Shown here: piece by piece, positions 16,651-24,210 of the stretch
Layout: every line of letters begins with the position of its first letter
Position numbering within the stretch: the stretch's first letter is position 1
Assembly: GCA_027486755.1 (NCBI GenBank)
Contig: JAIXOM010000015.1
Span: 1-57,441, forward strand
DNA: 57,441 nucleotides
Source of the DNA: Comamonadaceae bacterium
GTDB lineage: Bacteria; Pseudomonadota; Gammaproteobacteria; Burkholderiales; Burkholderiaceae_C
Direction: 5' to 3'
The notes under the pieces: model-generated
Seen by the model: the letters and a program-made list of their open reading frames with translations, nothing else
What the model was told of the DNA's origin: nothing
Database searches by the model: none
Program-made: the position numbers and the translations under genes

Positions 16651-17690
16651 GCGATCAACCGTCCATCATTCGGCATGAGAGTGCGCATTCGGTGAGTTTT
16701 CCCGAAGGCTCACAGGTTGCCACCTCCAAGCCATCGGATCCGCAAGGGCCGCAAGTGCGAAAAACCCTGGCCGGCGAGGACGCCCAAAGCGCAGACGATT
16801 CGGCGCAAGCCCAAGCGGGCTTGCCGCCTCCTTTTGTAAAGGAGCCCACCGAGCAGCCCGCCGCTCCCGTCTTTGAGCGCACCGTACCAGCGGCGCTCGC
16901 CGAAGCGGCAAGCCTGCCCGCCCAGACTGCCGGTGAACCGTCAGCGGCTGCGGCGCCGGTCTTCGAGCGCTCGATTCAAGACGCCAGCGCTCAGGCCGGC
17001 CTGCCGCCCGAGCTGGCCCCCCTGGGCGACCAGTTCGAGACCCCGGTCGATCGCTTCCTTCGTGAACGGCGGCAGGCGCTGCCGGAGCAGGGCCAGGACA
17101 CCCAGTCCGTCAGCGATGCGCCGGTGTTTGAGCGCAGCAGCCAGGACCACTGGGTGGCGCTGCCCGAGGACATGAGGGCTTCCGCCGAATCGAGTGAGGG
17201 GCCAGTGTTCGAGCGCAGTCTCCAGGACCACCGCGAGCCAGCGCTTGAGGACAGGCCCTTGCCGGTCGCGTCCGCCGATGGGCCGGTTTTTGAGCGCAGC
17301 ATCAGCGACCATCGGGAAGCTGCGCCTGTCGACCCGCCGGCTCGGGCTGCTGCTGTAGATGGCCCGGTTTTCGAACGCTCGGTGCAAGACCACAAAGTGG
17401 CCCTGCCCGAGGCAAGGTCTGCCAGCCGGGAAGACCTAGCCGTCCCCCCGCCGATTGCCCGGCGCGATGCGCCCGAACTGGCGCCGGTGCCACTGGCTCA
17501 GGCGCAGCGGATCATTTCCGAGACCGCCAGACAGACCCAGGCTCAGGTCGAGCAGGCCATAGGCCCAGCCGATGGCCAATGGGCCGAGATGGACTTCCCC
17601 GCCCGGGTGGTCAAGCTCAAGATTGAAAACGACAAGGTGCGGGACAAGCTTGACAAGCTTGAGGACCTGGCCGACGAGGCCAAGCGCTAA
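16647..17690 (+). CDS. Unrecognised protein with PVFER repeats and C-terminal coiled coil
   Basis: This 347-residue protein matches no family I know. The start at 16647 (MSDQPSIIRH) overlaps the previous stop by four bases. Six copies of PVFER begin at residues 74, 104, 159, 186, 213 and 240. The last four are exactly 27 residues (81 bp) apart, and most read PVFERS followed by QDH or SDH and an acidic, Ala/Pro-rich spacer. The C-terminal 65 residues are predicted helical: AQRIISETARQTQAQVEQAI, then VKLKIENDKVRDKLDKLEDL, a likely coiled coil. There is no signal peptide or membrane helix. The regular linear motifs suggest a scaffold that binds several copies of one partner. Partner and role are unknown. 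Confidence 0.85.
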   Translation: MSDQPSIIRHESAHSVSFPEGSQVATSKPSDPQGPQVRKTLAGEDAQSADDSAQAQAGLPPPFVKEPTEQPAAPVFERTVPAALAEAASLPAQTAGEPSAAAAPVFERSIQDASAQAGLPPELAPLGDQFETPVDRFLRERRQALPEQGQDTQSVSDAPVFERSSQDHWVALPEDMRASAESSEGPVFERSLQDHREPALEDRPLPVASADGPVFERSISDHREAAPVDPPARAAAVDGPVFERSVQDHKVALPEARSASREDLAVPPPIARRDAPELAPVPLAQAQRIISETARQTQAQVEQAIGPADGQWAEMDFPARVVKLKIENDKVRDKLDKLEDLADEAKR

Positions 17691-17723
17691 GGCGCTTGGC
17701 GACAGGAAAAACAGGAGCCCGAT

Positions 17724-18548
17724 ATGGACCACAAAACCACCGAGCCGGACCCGCAGGCGCCCGCCTCGACCAGTGAGGACGTCGCCATGACCGACGCCCA
17801 GACTCTGGCCGATATGAAAGACATGAAGCTGGTGGTCATGGACTCGGCCGAACTGGCCACCCGTGCCGCCAGTCTGGCCGCCAATGCCGGCCTGGACCTG
17901 CGCAATGCCACCAAGGACGTGCTGCAGGGCAATCTGCAGATGCTCGCCAGCAACAAGAAGCAAAGCAAATTCGCCATCATTTTGCTGGCCAGCGCGGCCT
18001 CACTGATGCTGCTGACAGCCGCCCTGTTTGTCTTCATGAGTCTGAAGCTGCAAGGCCGGGTGGCCCAGCTCGATGAGATGGTGCTGGCGGTAGGCAAGCG
18101 GGTGGTGGAAATGGACGCTTCACTGGAATTGGTCGGCGGCGCGCAAGAAGTCCTCAAGTCTGTCGCAGCCAAGCAGGCCGAAATGGCGGCCGGCCAGGCC
18201 AAGATCGACGCGCGCCTGGAAGAGGTGATCAAGAACGCCCAGGGCGTGCCCGAGCAGACCGCCAAGCAGGTCGAGGCGCGGATGCAGGCCTTGGCCAAAC
18301 AGGTCTCGGGTCTGGACGCCCGCTTTCAGGCCCAATCGGCCGCCACCAACAAAATGGCCGGCCAGGTGCAGTCCATGCAAGGCGCACTCGGCGACGCCAG
18401 CGCCATGAAGCGCGACCTCGAGGCCATGGCCCGCCAGCAGCGCGAGCGCCAAAGCGGCGAATCCTCCCGCGCCGCCCAGGAAGCAGCGGCCGCACGCAAC
18501 CGCGAGTCCATGGTGCAATACCCGCGCAAGCCGGCCGACAAGCCCTGA
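17724..18548 (+). CDS. Unrecognised bitopic membrane protein with long coiled coil
   Basis: This 274-residue protein follows the PVFER gene after 33 bases, with CAGGAG before the ATG. A cytoplasmic N-terminus of about 80 residues, rich in Ala, Asp and Leu, is followed by a membrane helix at about 83-106 (FAIILLASAASLMLLTAALF). Residues 107-250 are almost all helix-forming, with heptad-like patterns (QAKIDARLEEVIKNAQ, KQVEARMQALAKQVSGLDAR), so a long periplasmic coiled coil is likely. No known domain is visible. Co-transcription with flhB and the two genes before it suggests a flagellum- or envelope-associated role. This is inference. A phasin-like or methyl-accepting fragment was considered, but no supporting motif was found. 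Confidence 0.85.
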   Translation: MDHKTTEPDPQAPASTSEDVAMTDAQTLADMKDMKLVVMDSAELATRAASLAANAGLDLRNATKDVLQGNLQMLASNKKQSKFAIILLASAASLMLLTAALFVFMSLKLQGRVAQLDEMVLAVGKRVVEMDASLELVGGAQEVLKSVAAKQAEMAAGQAKIDARLEEVIKNAQGVPEQTAKQVEARMQALAKQVSGLDARFQAQSAATNKMAGQVQSMQGALGDASAMKRDLEAMARQQRERQSGESSRAAQEAAAARNRESMVQYPRKPADKP

Positions 18549-18841
18549 TCTGGGCCAGCCGCATCGCGCCGGGGCGGCGCTCCCACAAAGAGGCTCTCAC
18601 GACATTTAGCAAGCGATCGGGGTGGGTGTGGGAGCCGCGCCCTCGCGGCGATGGAGCCCTCTTGCTCCCTCCCCCTTTGGGGGAGGGCAGGGGTGGGGGC
18701 ATGGACCTTTACGGATCTGCGGCTGCCTTTTTAGACAGCTGTTGCCCCCACCCTAACCCTCCCCCAAAGGGGGAGGGAACAAATGCAAGAGCGCCTTCTC
18801 CATAGGGGGAGGGAGACATCCATAGCATCTCCTACCTCGGC
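18549..18841. repeat. Gene-free spacer with REP-like pair and large imperfect inverted repeat
   Basis: Two REP-like elements face each other at 18562-18587 and 18627-18653. Both contain TGTGGGAGC followed by a GC-rich palindrome and GCGATG in one orientation or the other. Downstream, about 40 bases around 18661-18701 recur in imperfect reverse complement at about 18742-18782, separated by about 40 bases. Each arm carries its own CTCCCCCTTTGGGGGAG palindrome. A third GGGGGAGGGA copy follows at 18805-18814. The stretch lies between converging transcripts (the flagellar operon on plus, the response regulator on minus), so the hairpins could terminate both. No coding signal was seen. Confidence 0.75.
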
Positions 18842-19537
18842 TCAGCGCACCTGGATAGAGGTGGTAAAGGCGTAGCCGATCTTGCGCACCGTCTCTAGCG
18901 GCAACTCGATGCCCAGGCTGGTCTTGACCTTCTGGCGCAGGCGCCTGACCAAGATCTCCATGCGCCTGAAGTCATAGGCTTCGGGATCGTGGCCCAAGCT
19001 CGTGGCCAGGTCCTGCCGGCTGACCACTGCCCCCGGTTGGTGGGCCAAGCGTTGCAGCAAGACCGACTCCGAATGCGTCATCCTGACGGCCAGGCCTGAG
19101 CCTGAGCGCAATGTCCAGTCGGTGCGGTTGAGGGTCCAGTTCGGGCTGGCGCTGCCGCGCATGCGGCGCAGCAGGTTGGTCACCAGCGAGGCCAGTTCCT
19201 CCAACTGAACCGGCTTGACCAGATACACATCGGCGCCGGCCTTGACGCCTTCAATGCGCTGCGCGCTCTCGCCGCGGGCGGTGGTGATGATCACCCCTTT
19301 GTCTTGCAAGGCGCTGTTTTGGTGCAGCCAGGCCAGGCCGTCGCCGTCGCCCAGACCGAGATCGAGGATCAGAAGGTCGAAAGGGTGGGTGCGCATCCAC
19401 TGCGTGGCTGCATGCAAGCCCGCCACGCCGTCGGCCACGAAGCCTTCCATGTTCAGATAGGTGACGGTGGCTTCGAGCAACTGGGGCTCGTCTTCGATCA
19501 CCAGCACGCGGCCTTGGCTTGGGTCTGGGAGATTCAT
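18842..19537 (-). CDS. OmpR/PhoB-family response regulator
   Basis: This is a two-component response regulator, 231 residues from the chosen start. The receiver domain holds the acidic pair Glu15-Asp16 (VLVIEDEPQ), the phospho-acceptor Asp59 (LLILDLGLGDGDG) and the conserved lysine in VYLVKPVQ. The C-terminal winged helix contains SRQDLATSLG and RRMEILVRRLRQKVK and ends with TVRKIGYAFTT, as in PhoB/OmpR proteins. The frame is open to 19582, but ATG 19537 is preferred because it overlaps the kinase stop as ATGA. The kinase is thus translated first and the regulator is coupled to it. The likely target is the divergent sapC operon promoter; this is inference. Confidence 0.93.
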   Translation of the reverse strand: MNLPDPSQGRVLVIEDEPQLLEATVTYLNMEGFVADGVAGLHAATQWMRTHPFDLLILDLGLGDGDGLAWLHQNSALQDKGVIITTARGESAQRIEGVKAGADVYLVKPVQLEELASLVTNLLRRMRGSASPNWTLNRTDWTLRSGSGLAVRMTHSESVLLQRLAHQPGAVVSRQDLATSLGHDPEAYDFRRMEILVRRLRQKVKTSLGIELPLETVRKIGYAFTTSIQVR

Positions 19538-21606
19538 GGCAGGTCGTGGGGTTTGGCCAGATTGTGCGGCAACCAGAGGCAAAAGCAGCTGCCATGCCCG
19601 GGCACGCTGCTGAGCTCCAGGTCGCCCTGATGCAGTTGCACGATGCGGCGCACAAAGGCCAGGCCCAAGCCTATGCCGGGTACCGGCCCTTCCGGGCGCA
19701 CCCGGTAGTAGTCGTCGAAGATCGCCCCATGATCCTTCGCTTCGATGCCGCAGCCCTGGTCGCTCACCGCAATGCCCACCCAGCCGCTCTTGCTGCGGGT
19801 CTCGATCAGCACCGGGCGGCCGGGCTCTGAATACTTGCAGGCGTTGTCGATCAGGTTGAGCATGGCCACCTCCAGCAGGTTTTCATCGGCCCAGATATCG
19901 CCCACCTCCTCAGACAGTCTCAGTTCCATGGGATGCCTGTCGTGGAGCAGGGCTTGTGAGTCGATCAACTCGCGCAGCCAGGCCGCCATCGGAATGGCCT
20001 GCGGCCGGATCTCTTGCATCGCCTGCTGCAGCCGGTCGCCCTTCATCCAGGTTTCAAACAGCGACAGCAGCCTGCGCGTGGCCTCGCTCATGATGGCCAA
20101 GCGTTTCTCCAGCGACAGCTGACCTTTTTCCTGTTCCTTGCGTAGCAGGCTGATCTGGCTGTTGACGATGCCCAGGGGGTTGCGGAACTCGTGGGAGATT
20201 AGCGCGCCGAAGCGCACATAGCGCTTGAACAGCTGGTTCTGGGCATCAAGCGCGGCTTCTAGTTGCAAGGTGCGTTCCTGCACCGCCTGCTCCAGGCGCA
20301 GTTCTGCGCTTTTGGACTCTTCGAGCAGCCTTTGCTGAGCCAGCAGAGCTCTTTTTTGGGCGGACTCCCGCTCCCGCCGCTCCAGGTGAATCACATCGGC
20401 CATCGCCAGGGCCAGCAGCAGCATCTCGAAGGCCGATGAAATCTGCAGGCTGTAAGCGGTGAAGGTGTTGGTCGGCAGCCAACCGAAGGCACGGCCGATA
20501 GCCACCATGGCCCCGGTCCAAAGGACCAGCCAGGCCAGCAGAAAAAAGCGTGTGCTTTTTTGCCCTTGTCGCAGTACCTTGATGCCGGCGATGGGGACCA
20601 GCACGCCTGCAATCAGCGTCAGGCCACTGGCCACTTGTGATAGCGCCAGCGTCGGTATCGGCATCCAGATGCTGGCCATCAGCAAGCCCGAGGTCAGCAA
20701 GTAAGCCAGGGCCAGACCCATGAGGGCCAGGGAGATCCTGGGGGTGTAACGCTCGGCCTGCAGGAAGCGGCGGCTAAAGAGCATCAGCATCGCACAGGCC
20801 AGGTTGAGGAAAACGATCAGCGCAACGTTGTCAAAGTCGGTCCTGCCGGGCCAGACAAACATCTGCCCCAGCCCATTGCCGGCCAGCATGGCGGTGCCGA
20901 ACACGCCGGCGAACAGGGCGTACAGCAAAAACCGCGTATCGCGCAGCGAGGCAGCCAGGAACAGGTTGTACAGGCACAGCGCCAGCAGACCGCCGAAATA
21001 CAGGAACTGGATCACCAGCGTGTTTTGAACGTTCGTGCGAAAGGCCGGCTCCTGCCAGATCACCAGCGGCACCGTCAGGCTGTGTGAGCTGCCACGCACC
21101 CGCAGGTAGTGGTCTTGGGGCTCGGTGCCAGGCTCCAGGGGAAAGGCAAAGAAGCGGTGCGCGAAGGGTCTGCTCTCCAGCGGCAGCGCGGAGCCGGTGC
21201 GCACAGGCGCTCGCCCCGGCGCAAAGAAGTCCACCGTGCGCAGCTGAAAGTAGGGCAGCTCCAGCACCCATCGCTCGGGTGCATCGGCCTGCCTTTGCAC
21301 AGGAAAGCGCACCCAATAGGTCGATGCGGTGTAGCCCAGGTTGATCTGCCCGCGCTCGGCCGGCCAGGGCTCAAAGCGGCGCGCCAGCTCCGGGCTGCGG
21401 ACCTGCTCGATCGTCAAGACGCCCTGCGGGTCTTCCAGTATCGCTACACCTTGCGGCGATTCCAGTCGGGTCAGATCGGCCGGCAGCGGCTGGGCCATCA
21501 CCCTGGTGCCCAGCAAAACGATTAGCAAAAACAGTATTACTTTGGAAGCAGTTAAAAAGAACTCAGCAATGTTCTTTTTGAGTTCCAAAGTATTTTTTGC
21601 AAACAT
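19534..21606 (-). CDS. 7TMR-DISM-type sensor histidine kinase
   Basis: This membrane sensor kinase is the partner of the overlapping response regulator. It has 690 residues. A signal peptide (about residues 1-38) leads into a periplasmic beta-rich domain of about 150 residues, typical of the 7TMR-DISM extracellular region, with WVLELPYFQLRTVDFF. Several membrane helices follow (about 205-400). After a coiled coil comes the HisKA domain with the H-box ALISHEFRNPLGIVNSQISL (phospho-acceptor His472). The HATPase domain has LLEVAMLNLIDNACKYS (N box), VSDQGCGIEAKDHGAIF (G1) and GIGLGLAFVRRIV (G2). Such sensors are thought to bind small ligands, often carbohydrates; the ligand here is unknown. It is transcribed divergently from sapC. 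Confidence 0.93.
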   Translation of the reverse strand: MFAKNTLELKKNIAEFFLTASKVILFLLIVLLGTRVMAQPLPADLTRLESPQGVAILEDPQGVLTIEQVRSPELARRFEPWPAERGQINLGYTASTYWVRFPVQRQADAPERWVLELPYFQLRTVDFFAPGRAPVRTGSALPLESRPFAHRFFAFPLEPGTEPQDHYLRVRGSSHSLTVPLVIWQEPAFRTNVQNTLVIQFLYFGGLLALCLYNLFLAASLRDTRFLLYALFAGVFGTAMLAGNGLGQMFVWPGRTDFDNVALIVFLNLACAMLMLFSRRFLQAERYTPRISLALMGLALAYLLTSGLLMASIWMPIPTLALSQVASGLTLIAGVLVPIAGIKVLRQGQKSTRFFLLAWLVLWTGAMVAIGRAFGWLPTNTFTAYSLQISSAFEMLLLALAMADVIHLERRERESAQKRALLAQQRLLEESKSAELRLEQAVQERTLQLEAALDAQNQLFKRYVRFGALISHEFRNPLGIVNSQISLLRKEQEKGQLSLEKRLAIMSEATRRLLSLFETWMKGDRLQQAMQEIRPQAIPMAAWLRELIDSQALLHDRHPMELRLSEEVGDIWADENLLEVAMLNLIDNACKYSEPGRPVLIETRSKSGWVGIAVSDQGCGIEAKDHGAIFDDYYRVRPEGPVPGIGLGLAFVRRIVQLHQGDLELSSVPGHGSCFCLWLPHNLAKPHDLP

Positions 21607-21631
21607 GAATGTCGGACTTCGTGCGTCTTAT

Positions 21632-21675
21632 GTCGAATTGACAGTCGTTGACTTTTAGATGATCGAATTTATCAT
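21632..21675 (+). promoter_or_regulatory. Probable sigma-70 promoter and candidate regulator sites for the sapC operon
   Basis: TTGACT (21648-21653), a 16-base spacer and TATCAT (21670-21675) make a plausible housekeeping promoter, giving a start near 21682. Just upstream lie two related half-repeats, GTCGAATTGAC (21632-21642) and GTCGTTGAC (21644-21652), on the same face of the helix. Another GTCGGACTTC begins at 21611. Spaced direct repeats next to the -35 are the usual arrangement for OmpR-type regulators, and one is encoded next door. An ATGAT/ATCAT inverted repeat also flanks the -10. Prediction only. Confidence 0.5.
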
Positions 21676-21689
21676 GGTCCTAACTCGGT

Positions 21690-21747
21690 AACAAAGTGTT
21701 TCGCCGGACCCGCGCCCCTGGGGCGGGCCTGGCCATGACGCTTTGTT
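21690..21747 (+). promoter_or_regulatory. Structured 5' leader of the sapC operon
   Basis: AACAAAG (21690-21696) can pair with CTTTGTT (21741-21747), enclosing a strong GC hairpin around CGCCCC and GGGGCG (21713-21725). The leader between the presumed start of transcription and the sapC ATG is about 100 bases and can fold into this nested stem. No T-run follows, so it is not a terminator. It could stabilise the long mRNA or control translation. It does not match a riboswitch class I know. Confidence 0.45.
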
Positions 21748-21782
21748 CGCGGAGCATTTTCATTGTTCAAGGAGTGCTTTAT

Positions 21783-22556
21783 ATGTTCGAGCGAGTGGTT
21801 CCCGTCAACAAAGACCGTCATGCCGGCAAGAAGGTGCGGGCCAGCAACGATTTCCGTTTTGCGTCCAAGTTCCATGTGGCCTATGTCACGGTGCATGAGT
21901 TTGCCCGCGCCGCGGCCATTTACCCGCTGGTTTTTCTGGAGGACAAGGACAACGACGCGTTTCGTCCGGTGGCCTTGATGGGCCTGGATGCGGGCGAGAA
22001 TCTGTTCATCGACGGCCAGGGTCAGTGGCTGGGCTCCTACATCCCGGCCATCATCCGCCGTTACCCCTTTGCGCTGACCAAGGCGCCCGAGGCCGACCGC
22101 TTCATCGTCTGTGTTGACGAGGCCAGCGACCTGCTCAGCGACACCGAGGGCGCCCCCATGTTCGACGAGCAGGGCAATGCCACCCAGGTCATCGAGAACG
22201 TCAAGCGCTATCTTGGTGAGTTGCAGCAAATGGACACCATGACCCAGGAGTTCAGCAAGTTCCTGATTCAGAACAACCTGCTCACGCCGCTGAATATGCG
22301 GGTCAATGCGGCCAACCAGGTTCGCAACATCACCGGTTGCTACGTTATCAATGAAGAGCGTCTGAACAATTTCACCGATGCCAAATTCATTGAAATCCGT
22401 CAAAAGGGCTATCTGCCGGCCATCTATGCCCACCTGATCTCGCTGTCGCAGATCGAGCGTCTGGCCAGCTTGAAAAAGCCCGCTGATGCGAGCGCTGTGG
22501 AAGACGCCAAGCTGGCTGCGACCGGCGGCAGTGGCGCCAAGCAGACCTTGCAGTAA
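21783..22556 (+). CDS. sapC: SapC family protein
   Basis: This 257-residue protein is of the SapC family, named after a gene beside the S-layer export genes sapDEF of Campylobacter fetus. The biochemical function of the family is not established. Family features are the FHVAYVTVHEFARAAAIYPL stretch, FRPVALMGLDAGENLFID, a GSYIPAIIRRYPF motif, and FIVCVDEASDLLSDTEGAPM. The helical C-terminal half includes FSKFLIQNNLLTPLNMRV. No signal peptide or membrane helix is seen. The start has AAGGAG eight bases upstream, and in-frame codons before it are ignored. It opens the operon that ends in the giant surface protein, which parallels its association with surface-protein export elsewhere. Confidence 0.9.
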   Translation: MFERVVPVNKDRHAGKKVRASNDFRFASKFHVAYVTVHEFARAAAIYPLVFLEDKDNDAFRPVALMGLDAGENLFIDGQGQWLGSYIPAIIRRYPFALTKAPEADRFIVCVDEASDLLSDTEGAPMFDEQGNATQVIENVKRYLGELQQMDTMTQEFSKFLIQNNLLTPLNMRVNAANQVRNITGCYVINEERLNNFTDAKFIEIRQKGYLPAIYAHLISLSQIERLASLKKPADASAVEDAKLAATGGSGAKQTLQ

Positions 22557-22575
22557 GCCATTGCCTCAGCCCTCG

Positions 22576-22593
22576 GGGCCGATGCATCGGCCC
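22576..22593 (+). terminator. Palindrome between sapC and the TolC gene
   Basis: GGGCCGATGCATCGGCCC is a perfect 18-bp palindrome (7-bp stem, TGCA loop), extended by partial pairing of flanking CCTCG and AGGG. CCCTCTTTCT follows within a few bases, a weak pyrimidine tract. It sits in the only sizeable gap of the operon (64 bases) and could attenuate transcription, so that SapC is made in excess over the downstream proteins. Alternatively it protects the upstream mRNA end. Confidence 0.5.
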
Positions 22594-22620
22594 AGGGCCC
22601 TCTTTCTAAGGTGTTGGATC

Positions 22621-24210
22621 ATGGGACAGCTTCCTGTATTGAGTCTGGGGCGTAAGAAGGTGTGGCAGCCGGCCTGGCGGCCCGGCTGCGCTCTGGGTCT
22701 GTTGGCCTTACTGGCTGCCGCGCCGCTGGCGCGAGCCCAGTCGCCTGCCACCGAGGTAGCGCGGTCGCCTTCGCTTGCGGCGCCTGCCATGCTGAGCCTG
22801 CGCGAGTTGGTCACGCAGGTGCGCGAGGCCAACAAGGACATCCGCAGCAAGCGGGCTGAGACGGGCATTGCGGCCACCGGCATCGACCGCGCTGCGGCGG
22901 CCTTTCAACCCATGGCCGCCTTGTCGGCCACCGACGGCCGCAACCGCCAGCCCAACACCTTTGAGGAAAAACTCACCCGCGACCAGGCCAGCTACTACCT
23001 GCGCGACGGTCAGGACTATTCGGTCGGTCTGAGCCAGTTGCTGCCCTCGGGCGCCAAGGTCGAGGCCAAATCCACCCTGTCGCGCTTTATCACCAACATC
23101 AATGAGAAAGACGGCCGGCCCGAGGGCGCGCGGGACAACCGCACTTTTTGGGGTCTGACCCTGACCCAGCCTTTGGCCAAGGACGCCGGCACCACGGTGA
23201 CCAAGGCGCGAACCGTGCTGGCCGAGCTCGATGTGGCGGTGTCGACCCACGCGCAGGCTGAGACCGAGGCCAGTGTGGTGGCCGAGGCGGCCATGGCTTA
23301 CTTCGAGCTGGTGCTGGCGCAGCATCGGGTGCTTGCGGCGCAGGAGAAGATACAGACCGGCCAGCGCCTGCTGACGCAGGCCCGCACCCTGGTCACCCAG
23401 GGGCGGCTGCCCGAGTCGGAGCTGCTGGAGGTACAGAACTCGCTGTCGCGTTACCAGGCCGGCCTGAGCGAGGCGCTGCAGGGCCAGCGTGAGCGGCACA
23501 ACCGTCTGCAAACCCTGACACTGAGCAGTCAGGGTGGCGATGGCCGAATCTGGCGCGCCGCCGACGCTTTGCCGGCAGTGCTGGCCGCTGCCGCTCCCCA
23601 GGTGGCCGATGCGGCTTTGAAGCTGGCGCTCGATACCCGCCCTGACTATCTGATGCAAAAGAAGGTGATCGAGCGGGAAGGGATACAGCTGGTCTACGCC
23701 CAGAACCAGGCCCTGCCGCGCATCGATCTGGTGGCCAGCTATGGCCGCAATGGCCTGGCCTATTCGGCCACCACCGCTTTTCGTTGGGGCACCATGAGCG
23801 AATACCCGACCTGGAGTGTGGGCCTGCAGATGCAGATCCCACTGGGCGCGAACAAGCTCGGCCGTGCCGATGTGGCCGCAGCCAACCTGCGCCGCGAAAA
23901 CGCACTGTTGGCGCTCAAGGCGCTGGAGGTGCAGATCGCCAACGACATCGACACCAGCCTGAACATGCTGGGCAGCGCTGCCGAGCGCTGGTCACATTGG
24001 CAGGATGTGGCCCGCCGCGAGCAGCAGCAACTAGAGGTCGAGCGCAAGCGCTTCGCCGCCGGCCGCAGCGAAGTGCGTGAAATTTTGATTCGCGAGGAGC
24101 GCACCATCAATTCCCGCCTCATGGCACTCGAGCAGCAGGCTGCCTATGCCAAGGCCCAGGTCGTGCTGGAGTCGTCTCAGGGCATCTTGCTCAGGCGCTG
24201 GTCTTCATGA
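22621..24210 (+). CDS. TolC-family outer-membrane channel protein
   Basis: This outer-membrane efflux/secretion channel has 529 residues. A signal peptide ends around ARAQ (about residue 40). The mature part shows the two-fold repeat of long periplasmic helices typical of TolC: LRELVTQVREANKDIRSKRA, YFELVLAQHRVLAAQEKI, and later DYLMQKKVIEREGIQLVYAQ and ALKALEVQIANDIDTSLNML. Strands of the beta barrel lie between them (TFWGLTLTQPL, WSVGLQMQIPLG). ATG 22621 is preferred over the in-frame ATG 22582, because AAGG lies about nine bases before it and the signal peptide then has normal length. The stop overlaps the adaptor start (ATGA). It would form the exit duct for the system. Confidence 0.93.
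   Translation: MGQLPVLSLGRKKVWQPAWRPGCALGLLALLAAAPLARAQSPATEVARSPSLAAPAMLSLRELVTQVREANKDIRSKRAETGIAATGIDRAAAAFQPMAALSATDGRNRQPNTFEEKLTRDQASYYLRDGQDYSVGLSQLLPSGAKVEAKSTLSRFITNINEKDGRPEGARDNRTFWGLTLTQPLAKDAGTTVTKARTVLAELDVAVSTHAQAETEASVVAEAAMAYFELVLAQHRVLAAQEKIQTGQRLLTQARTLVTQGRLPESELLEVQNSLSRYQAGLSEALQGQRERHNRLQTLTLSSQGGDGRIWRAADALPAVLAAAAPQVADAALKLALDTRPDYLMQKKVIEREGIQLVYAQNQALPRIDLVASYGRNGLAYSATTAFRWGTMSEYPTWSVGLQMQIPLGANKLGRADVAAANLRRENALLALKALEVQIANDIDTSLNMLGSAAERWSHWQDVARREQQQLEVERKRFAAGRSEVREILIREERTINSRLMALEQQAAYAKAQVVLESSQGILLRRWSS

Noticed and set aside
17121..17400. Regular 81-bp repeats as a possible CRISPR-like array
   Set aside because: They are in-frame protein repeats (PVFER) with coding-type variation.
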